Shown here piece after piece: positions 42,145 through 46,380 of a DNA stretch of 46,380 nt (positions are counted from its first letter, which is position 1; each line of letters begins with the position of its first letter). The stretch lies in NCBI RefSeq assembly GCF_029087225.1, contig NZ_JARFJD010000031.1, positions 1 through 46,380 on the forward strand, in the 5' to 3' direction. Origin of the DNA: Limnobacter olei (GTDB taxonomy: Bacteria; Pseudomonadota; Gammaproteobacteria; Burkholderiales; Burkholderiaceae_B). Below the pieces are notes generated by a model. The model did no database searches. It was not told the DNA's origin and worked only from the letters and a program-made list of their open reading frames with translations. The translations under genes and the position numbers were made by a program.

Positions 42145-42968
42145 ACGCAGCACTGTTTGCTGAAATTTTCACGGTGCAGGCAGTGGCTGCGTACATTGCA
42201 ATCGGTATTGTTGCCGGTTTTCTCGCTGGCCTTTTGGGCGTGGGCGGGGGCAGTGTGCTGGTGCCTGCATTGGTGTGGGCTTTTAAGCTGGCCGCATTGC
42301 CCGGGCAGTGGAACTTCCGTTTGGCCCTCGGCACTTCCATGGCCACCATTTTGTTCACTTCGGTTTCCAGTGTGCGTTCGCACCACCTTCATGGTGCTGT
42401 GCGCTGGGATGTTGTGAAAAATTTCATTCCCGGCATTTTATTGGGAACCTTGTTTGGTACCTTCCTCGCTCGGCATGTGTCCACCACTTTCCTGATTGTG
42501 TTTTTCGCGCTCTTCATGGGTTTGGCCTCCTTTCAAATGTTTTTTGAATACAAGCCAAAACCCGGCCGTGTACTGCCAGGACGCAACGGGCAAATGGGTG
42601 TAGCCACCTTTATTGGTACGGCGTCTTCACTGGTTGCTGTAGGTGGCGGTGCACTCACGGTGCCGTTTTTGGTCTGGTGCAATGTGTCGATTAAAAATGC
42701 AATTGGCACTGCATCGGCGATGGGTTTTCCGATCGCATTGGGAGGCACGCTGGGTTTTATATTCAACGGCTGGACTGCGCCTGGTCTACCCACTGGTAGC
42801 CTGGGTTTTGTATACACACCGGCATTGTTGTTCACCGTGGTGGCCAGTGTGTTGCTAGCCCCATGGGGCGCACAGGCGGCACACATTCTGCCTGCACCCT
42901 TGCTTCGAAAAGTGTTCGCCATCGTGGTGTTCGGCATTGCAGTGAACATGATGCGCGGCGTGTTCTAG
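42132..42968 (+). CDS. TauE/SafE-family permease
   Basis: 278 residues from TTG at 42132, eight bases after AAGGTG; another TTG at 42141 is possible, and there is no ATG. Eight or so hydrophobic segments. The duplicated TauE/SafE glycine motif is clear: FLAGLLGVGGGSVLVPALVW in the first half and SLVAVGGGALTVPFLVWCNV in the second. The family exports or imports small organic anions such as sulfite, sulfoacetate or oxalate-like compounds. As last gene of the malonate operon it may handle malonate, acetate or a dehalogenase product. Substrate unknown. Confidence 0.85.
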   Translation: MVELNAALFAEIFTVQAVAAYIAIGIVAGFLAGLLGVGGGSVLVPALVWAFKLAALPGQWNFRLALGTSMATILFTSVSSVRSHHLHGAVRWDVVKNFIPGILLGTLFGTFLARHVSTTFLIVFFALFMGLASFQMFFEYKPKPGRVLPGRNGQMGVATFIGTASSLVAVGGGALTVPFLVWCNVSIKNAIGTASAMGFPIALGGTLGFIFNGWTAPGLPTGSLGFVYTPALLFTVVASVLLAPWGAQAAHILPAPLLRKVFAIVVFGIAVNMMRGVF

Positions 42969-42978
42969 GCAGGTTTGT

Positions 42979-42994
42979 AAACGCATGTGCGTTT
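42979..42994. terminator. Short palindrome after the malonate operon
   Basis: AAACGCA tg TGCGTTT, a perfect 7-bp stem with a 2-base turn, 11 bases after the permease stop, flanked by TTT and AAA. It is a weak candidate for the operon terminator. Confidence 0.4.
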
Positions 42995-43043
42995 GCCCGC
43001 GTTAGCTTTAGTTGATGAAACAAAGCAGTACGAGGCAATACCC

Positions 43044-43583
43044 ATGAAAAAAACTGGTTTGTTGATGTTTGGATTGGTCGCGCTTTGCGCGCAGCCTGCA
43101 GCTTTTGCACAAACTGATTCTGCGCAAAAAGATTTGCCCGCACTCATTCAGGTGGCCACTGCCAATACTTTGGTGCTTGAAACCAAAGCCAGCGGAATCA
43201 TTGAATACCAGTGCAGCAAGGAAAAAGACCCGCTGACCACTTACAAGTGGACCATGGTGGGTCCGAAAGCCGAACTGACCGATAAGGGCGGTGAGAAAGT
43301 GGGCGATTACTCCGGCCCGCCCGCGCGCTGGGCTCACAAAGACGGCTCGTTTGTCACTGGTTCGCAAGTGGCGGTGTCGCCCAATGGCAGCAAGAATATT
43401 CCCCTTCAACTGGTGAAAGCCGATGTGGCTGGCGGGCAGGGTGCTTTGACCGGAGTCAGTTATGTACAGCGTGTGAATACGCAGGGCGGTGTTGCGCCCT
43501 CCAAAAAATGTACTGCTGACAATGAAGGCGAAAAAGCCGAGGTGAGTTACAAGGCGGAGTACCGATTTTGGAAGGCGAATTGA
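43044..43583 (+). CDS. DUF3455 exported protein
   Basis: 179 residues from the ATG at 43044; signal peptide to AFAQ (about residue 20). Family landmarks: LVLETKASGIIEYQCS, YKWTMVGPKAELTDKGGEKV, GDYSGPPARWAHKDGSFVTG, and GVSYVQRVNTQGGVAPSKKC. DUF3455 proteins are periplasmic or extracellular and of unknown function. Its 3' end is overlapped on the other strand by the long C-terminal tail of the HigA-like reading frame. It looks like the last ordinary chromosomal gene before the cassette array. Confidence 0.88.
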   Translation: MKKTGLLMFGLVALCAQPAAFAQTDSAQKDLPALIQVATANTLVLETKASGIIEYQCSKEKDPLTTYKWTMVGPKAELTDKGGEKVGDYSGPPARWAHKDGSFVTGSQVAVSPNGSKNIPLQLVKADVAGGQGALTGVSYVQRVNTQGGVAPSKKCTADNEGEKAEVSYKAEYRFWKAN

Positions 43584-43920
43584 TTAATGCAGTTCGAAGC
43601 TTGCCCACACGGCGTAGATTCACATTTTTCCGTGCTATCCACAAATCGTGAGCGTCTTGCATGGCGAGCCAACTTTCAGGTGATCGCCCGATCGCCTTGG
43701 AAAGCCGAAGTGCCATTTCTGGTGTTACCCGGCTACTACCGTTGAGGATACGGCTGAGCGTATAGGGCGCCACGTCCAGTTTTTTTGCAAGCTCTCGCCC
43801 GCTGATTCCATGTGGCTCAAGGTAAATGCCAGTGATATGGATGTAATTCAGCAGGCGTCGAGTGTTTGACTGTTTAACGGCCGGAGCGGCCGTCAGACTT
43901 TCGACTTCAAGCGCCCCCAA
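43456..43920 (-). CDS. higA: HigA-like antitoxin, probably altered at its 3' end
   Basis: 154 residues from TTG at 43920 (no ATG or GTG suitable). An XRE helix-turn-helix is clear: EPHGISGRELAKKLDVAPYT, LSRILNGSSRVTPEMALRLS and IGRSPESWLAMQDAHDLW, closest to HigA-type antitoxins, which are about 95-130 residues and end shortly after the SWLxxQxxYDLW region. Here the frame continues about 48 residues past that point, and roughly 43 of those are antisense to the DUF3455 gene, so the natural stop seems lost. A HigB toxin gene would normally lie just upstream and is absent. It is the most distal gene of the cassette array. Function as an antitoxin, a stray regulator or a decaying gene cannot be separated here. 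Confidence 0.6.
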   Translation of the reverse strand: MGALEVESLTAAPAVKQSNTRRLLNYIHITGIYLEPHGISGRELAKKLDVAPYTLSRILNGSSRVTPEMALRLSKAIGRSPESWLAMQDAHDLWIARKNVNLRRVGKLRTALINSPSKIGTPPCNSPRLFRLHCQQYIFWRAQHRPAYSHAVHN

Positions 43921-43940
43921 CGTAGTCTTGAGCCGGTTTA

Positions 43941-43985
43941 ATGTAACTCCGCTTTATTGAGTCGCTCTTAAACGCTTTGTTATGT
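43941..43985 (-). repeat. attC-like recombination site after the DsbA-family cassette
   Basis: Read on the minus strand, ACATAAC begins two bases after the DsbA stop codon and GTTACAT ends the site 45 bases on. The two halves form an imperfect palindrome (CATAAC...AAAGCGTTTAAGAG against CTCAATAAAGCGGAGTTACA). Position directly behind a stop codon fits an integron attC. The core sites are less canonical than the other attC at 46097. Confidence 0.55.
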
Positions 43986-43987
43986 GC

Positions 43988-44602
43988 TTAATCTTCTGCG
44001 ATTGAACTGAAACGTTCAAAAAGCGCCTCAGCTTTGCAAAAACCGTGAGTTAGAGGATAAGCCTGATTCTCTTTGTTAATGCAGAAGAGGGCGGGAAACC
44101 CACTAACTTGAAGATGACGTGCAATTGCCAAATGTTCTTGAAACTCATGTTCAGTTTCTTTGGAGTGAAGGACAGTTAAAAACTGCTCCTCGCACAACCC
44201 TATTGTGCCAGCGCAATCAATCAGCGTTTCATCTAAAGACGGGTTCCTGGCCTCACGGTAATAAGCAGATTGAATTGCTTTTGCCATATTTGGTGAGCTT
44301 CTGGCAGCTAACTTCTCAGCTGCTATCACTGCTCTACAAGCTTGGTATGTTGAACGATAAGGTGTGTTCCGTTCCCAATAACTGTGATTAAACATGACTT
44401 GAGAAACCTTTTCTATTTGATGCCAATAGGAAGAAATAGCTTCTTTCAGGTTTTCGCTCATGGGTTCTTTGGTATCAGGCGCTAACCCTCCCATTATCCA
44501 GTCCACCTCCACTGAAGGGTACTGTTCTAGAAACCGATCCAACTCCGGTTGAAACCCATAACACCAGGCACACATGGGATCCATGACATATAAAAATCGC
44601 AT
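43988..44602 (-). CDS. DsbA-family thioredoxin-fold protein (gene cassette)
   Basis: 204 residues from the ATG at 44602. The N-terminus MRFLYVMDPMCAWCYGF carries a CxxC active site (Cys11, Cys14) in the DPMCxWCYGF context typical of cytoplasmic DsbA/FrnE-like proteins (COG3531 type). The C-terminal part has the cis-proline-like VSGFPALFCIN. There is no signal peptide, so it is probably cytoplasmic rather than a periplasmic oxidase. The open frame extends upstream to 44716 but that part is the attC site. Bounded by attC-like sites at both ends, so it behaves as a single-gene cassette. Confidence 0.8.
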   Translation of the reverse strand: MRFLYVMDPMCAWCYGFQPELDRFLEQYPSVEVDWIMGGLAPDTKEPMSENLKEAISSYWHQIEKVSQVMFNHSYWERNTPYRSTYQACRAVIAAEKLAARSSPNMAKAIQSAYYREARNPSLDETLIDCAGTIGLCEEQFLTVLHSKETEHEFQEHLAIARHLQVSGFPALFCINKENQAYPLTHGFCKAEALFERFSSIAED

Positions 44603-44638
44603 ACTCACTCTGTCTACTCCGAAGAACGGCTTACTGGT

Positions 44639-44754
44639 GCATAACACCGAGTTCACCGGCGCCGAAGCCCGTGAGGGCGGAGGGCGAAAAACCGGCCATG
44701 AAAATGCCGAAGGCATGGCCGGTTTTTGCGTCTGCGTGCAACGCTGAGTTAGGC
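44639..44754 (-). repeat. attC recombination site (116 bp) after the VOC cassette
   Basis: On the minus strand it starts with the inverse core GCCTAAC, continues TCAGCGTTGC, and ends GGTGAACTCGGTGTTATGC with core GTTATGC. The outer arms are complementary (GCCTAAC/GTTATGC and the flanking L boxes), and the interior holds a second strong hairpin. This is the layout of a long attC. It separates the VOC and DsbA-family genes. Confidence 0.75.
44687..44727. terminator. Bidirectional terminator-like hairpin inside attC
   Basis: AAAAACCGGCCATG (44687-44700) pairs perfectly with CATGGCCGGTTTTT (44714-44727), a 14-bp stem with a 13-base loop. With A5 on one side and T5 on the other it reads as a rho-independent terminator on either strand, and would stop readthrough from the VOC cassette into the DsbA cassette. 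Confidence 0.6.
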
Positions 44755-44894
44755 TGAGGCGCGGAGTGGAAGGTTTGGCAAGTACGCATGGTCTGAATTG
44801 CTAGGTGTTGCACTTCAAGTATCAATCCGCGCTGGAAAACGTAGCAGCCACTTATTGGAATTGATTTGATATGACGGGGCGTGGAATGTCGCAA

Positions 44895-45308
44895 TTACTC
44901 CGGAAGGTGACAGACCGCCTCTATATTATTGCCTTCTGGATCAATAATGAATGCGCCATAATAATTCGCATGATAATTCGGGCGCAAGCCCGGGGATCCG
45001 TTGTCTATTCCACCTGCGGCAAGAGCCGCTTTGTAAAATGCATCTACTTCCGCACGACTTTTCGCGCGCCACGCAAGATGGCACCCAGTCGTCGAACTTG
45101 GCCCTCCATACGGAGATGGCCCGTCAATAAACCACACATCTGCCTTCTTACCATCGGGCTCCGAGGCGTCTGGATAGGCCAACCCAAGTATGTTCGCTCC
45201 GTAGTTGCCCTCAAAGCACACACTGTAGCCTAGTGGTGCAAGAGCAGCACTGTAGAACTCCTTCGCGCGTGAAATATCCTTTACGCGAAACGTCATGTGA
45301 TCAAGCAT
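44895..45308 (-). CDS. VOC-family (glyoxalase/bleomycin resistance) protein, gene cassette
   Basis: 137 residues; CAGGA about seven bases upstream of the ATG at 45308. Vicinal-oxygen-chelate pattern: MLDHMTFRVKDISRAKEFYS with His4 as likely metal ligand, GCHLAWRAKSRAEVDAFYKA with a second histidine, and DPEGNNIEAVCH with a C-terminal glutamate ligand. Substrate unknown; relatives are annotated only as VOC or glyoxalase. A promoter-like TATGAT and a LexA box lie just upstream, so it may be damage-inducible, unlike most cassettes which rely on the integron promoter. Confidence 0.85.
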   Translation of the reverse strand: MLDHMTFRVKDISRAKEFYSAALAPLGYSVCFEGNYGANILGLAYPDASEPDGKKADVWFIDGPSPYGGPSSTTGCHLAWRAKSRAEVDAFYKAALAAGGIDNGSPGLRPNYHANYYGAFIIDPEGNNIEAVCHLPE

Positions 45309-45663
45309 GTATAGGTCCTGATGTTGTGTATCATAAGATTTCCAAATTACTGTACATGCATACAGTTAGTTGTGCAAGTGACATCCAGGCACCCCGGAGC
45401 AAAAAGCCCGGCGGTTGGCTGACTTTCAGGGCAGACGGCCTGATTGAGCCGTGACAGTAAGCCAGTTTGCATGCCGTGGTGCCTGTTTTCGCTGAGCCTG
45501 ACGTTTGACGTGATGGGCGGCCGGAGCCGCAGGGGGAAGAATACGAGCTCATTACTTTGATTTGGCAGTGAAAGGTAACTCTCTCGAATTTCCTCTGCAT
45601 CAGGACGGTTCAGCTCCCGGATCAAGAATTTCTTGGCGGTGAGATGTGTTCTACGCCTACGAG
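45309..45663. other. Non-coding stretch upstream of the VOC cassette gene
   Basis: 355 bases without a gene I can support. The VOC-proximal end holds the LexA box (45350-45365) and a possible -10 TATGAT. A minus-strand frame starting near 45625 reads IRELNRPDAEEIRESYLSLP before losing protein character; it could be the 5' scrap of a lost gene. The attC remnant begins at 45664. Confidence 0.4.
45350..45365. promoter_or_regulatory. LexA (SOS) box
   Basis: CTGTACATGCATACAG matches CTG-N10-CAG and CTGT-N8-ACAG exactly, within TTACTGTACATGCATACAGT. It lies 41 bases upstream of the VOC start, just ahead of a possible -10 (minus-strand TATGAT). LexA bound here would cover the -35 region. Confidence 0.65.
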
Positions 45664-45694
45664 GTATAACGTCCGCTTGAGCGAAATGTTAGCG
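45664..45694 (-). repeat. Truncated attC-like site after the fosX-like gene
   Basis: On the minus strand GCGCTAACATTTCGCTCAAG closely follows the inverse-core half of known attC sites (compare CTAAC-AATTCG-TTCAAGC of aadA cassettes), and then runs straight into GGACGTTATAC, a core-like end. The loop and one L box are missing, leaving 31 bases. The fosX-like stop codon TAA lies inside it. Confidence 0.55.
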
Positions 45695-46093
45695 CTCTAC
45701 GGCGTACCTAGTAAGGCGCTCCTGAAGTGTGCCGGAATGCAGCTCAAAGAGATGGTTGTCGAAGTCATAGACATACAAAGACTCCCCCTCACCCGGAACA
45801 CGAGAGCGCGACGGAAGAACCTCGGCCCCGATACGCTCAAGTCGCTCGCGGTACTGCGAAAGGTCCTCTTGTTGAACGCGGAAGGCCACGTGCTGGTAGC
45901 TGCGCTCAGCCGGAGGCATCCCCTCCATGGCGGCGACCCAGACACCTCCTAGGACAAAGAACTTCTCGCGAGAGAGAGAGAAGTTCTTGCCGTTGCTGTC
46001 ATAAACCTCGACAGCACCCAGACCTTCACACATGAATCTCGCCATGCGATCTAGGTCTCTAACGAGGAATGTCAGGTGGCTGATACCGTCCAT
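45689..46093 (-). CDS. fosX: FosX-type fosfomycin resistance hydrolase (gene cassette)
   Basis: 134 residues, the FosX length. The run GISHLTFLVRDLDRM, NFSLSREKFFVLGGVWVAAM, YQHVAFRVQQEDLSQYRERL, VPGEGESLYVYDFDNHLFEL and HSGTLQERLTRY follows Listeria FosX almost block by block. Metal ligands are in place (His6, His68, Glu117), and Glu43 aligns with the catalytic Glu44 that marks FosX epoxide hydrolases from thiol transferases FosA and FosB. It should open fosfomycin with water using Mn(II). The ATG sits three bases after the core of the upstream attC, and the stop is inside the next attC-like site: a typical promoterless gene cassette. Activity against clinical fosfomycin levels is not shown. 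Confidence 0.88.
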   Translation of the reverse strand: MDGISHLTFLVRDLDRMARFMCEGLGAVEVYDSNGKNFSLSREKFFVLGGVWVAAMEGMPPAERSYQHVAFRVQQEDLSQYRERLERIGAEVLPSRSRVPGEGESLYVYDFDNHLFELHSGTLQERLTRYAVER

Positions 46094-46096
46094 GAG

Positions 46097-46153
46097 CTCT
46101 AACGTCGGAGTTAAGGGGCGCCGTCAGGCGTCCCCTTGAACGATTGGTTAGGC
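46097..46153 (-). repeat. attC recombination site (57 bp) upstream of fosX
   Basis: Minus strand: GCCTAACCAATCGTTCAAGG, a short loop arm GGACGCC...GGCGCC, then CTTAACTCCGACGTTAGAG. Inverse core GCCTAAC, L boxes TTCAAG and TTAACTC, and core GTTAGAG are all present, in the same order and spacing as the aadA1 attC. It is the attC of the preceding (right-hand) cassette. Confidence 0.88.
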
Positions 46154-46380
46154 TCCTTCTTTTGGAGATCGCGCTGAAGAACCAACCAGAAAAGGAGCCC
46201 TGCCGCCGACCCCAGAAGCGGGCCCACCGCTAATCAAGCGATTTTCCCATTTGAGGCCAATGCACCGCCAATTAGCAATCCGTAAGCGGTGCCCCCTGCC
46301 GTGATATTGACCTTTGAAACACCCCATAGCCGATGCATGAGAAGAAGGATGGGCACGATCTGTTGACTTGCATCCAAAAT
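46111..46380 (-). pseudogene. Membrane-protein gene cassette interrupted by an in-frame TGA, incomplete at the window edge
   Basis: Minus-strand frame entering from the right edge reads VSKVNITAGGTAYGLLIGGA then LASNGKIA, meets TGA at 46236-46234, and continues in the same frame LAVGPLLGSAAGLLFWLVLQ and RDLQKKEPN before ending at TAA inside the attC (46113-46111). Both sides look like one small polytopic membrane protein, and TGG (Trp) to TGA is a plausible single change. Running into the attC before stopping is normal for cassette genes. The 5' end is outside the window, so only about 90 codons are seen. It could alternatively be a shorter gene that really ends at the TGA. Confidence 0.5.

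Noticed and set aside
44603-44716. N-terminal extension of the DsbA-family frame
   Set aside because: It translates the attC palindrome, not a protein. The ATG at 44602 begins the thioredoxin fold directly.
45347-45625. 92-codon minus-strand frame upstream of the VOC gene
   Set aside because: Only its first 20 residues look protein-like and it runs through the LexA box. No family match; treated as a possible scrap, not a gene.
43456-46380. Transposon or prophage as explanation for the right-hand region
   Set aside because: No transposase, terminal inverted repeats or phage structural genes were seen. The regular attC-like sites behind stop codons fit an integron array better.

Overview
The window reads as a betaproteobacterial chromosome segment of moderate GC. 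Gene content (a YaeQ protein, DUF1329 and DUF3455 proteins, a TIGR02450 Trp-rich protein, a B12 riboswitch-led btu/cob operon, a malonate decarboxylase operon) fits the order Burkholderiales. A freshwater or marine genus such as Limnobacter is a guess from overall style, not something the sequence proves. No rRNA, CRISPR array, transposase or integrase gene was seen.

Layout. 1-2473: the 5' end of a DUF748 gene, a tRNA-Arg(CCG), and a small AT-richer block just behind it. That block holds a putative pore-forming toxin overlapping a small membrane protein that looks like its immunity partner, then a HEPN-like protein. 2642-6054: single housekeeping or stress genes (AlkC-like DNA repair, SRPBCC/AHSA1, chlorite-dismutase-family heme protein, lipocalin, Trp-rich protein) and a remnant of a mug DNA glycosylase. 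6144-18000: a cobalamin riboswitch followed by twelve tightly packed genes: btuB, cobU, btuF, btuC, btuD, cobO, cbiB, a CobC/CobD aminotransferase-like enzyme, cobQ, cobT, cobS and an alpha-ribazole phosphatase. They cover corrinoid uptake, adenosylation, aminopropanol-arm attachment and nucleotide-loop assembly. Corrin-ring synthesis is absent here.

18004-23345 (minus strand): a four-gene glycosylation unit with a DegT sugar aminotransferase, an ATP-grasp ligase, a Gfo/Idh oxidoreductase and an HMW1C-like protein glycosyltransferase. 23523-30577: uppP, a photolyase, a TetR regulator with a palindromic operator in front of an exported lipoprotein and a DUF1329 protein, then yaeQ and a flavin reductase-like gene. 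30602-42968: a malonate catabolism locus. A MdcY-like GntR regulator is divergent from a haloacid dehalogenase, a maleate isomerase-like protein, a TRAP transporter (P, Q, M), malonate decarboxylase mdcA-C-D-E-G-B-H and a TauE/SafE permease.

43456-46380 (minus strand): what looks like the distal end of an integron gene-cassette array, not labelled by any integrase in view. Four attC-like sites separate a HigA-like antitoxin, a DsbA-family protein, a VOC protein with a LexA box in front of it, a FosX-type fosfomycin hydrolase, and a membrane-protein cassette broken by one in-frame stop. The array runs off the right edge, where attI and intI would be expected. This array and the glycosylation unit are the most interesting parts of the window.
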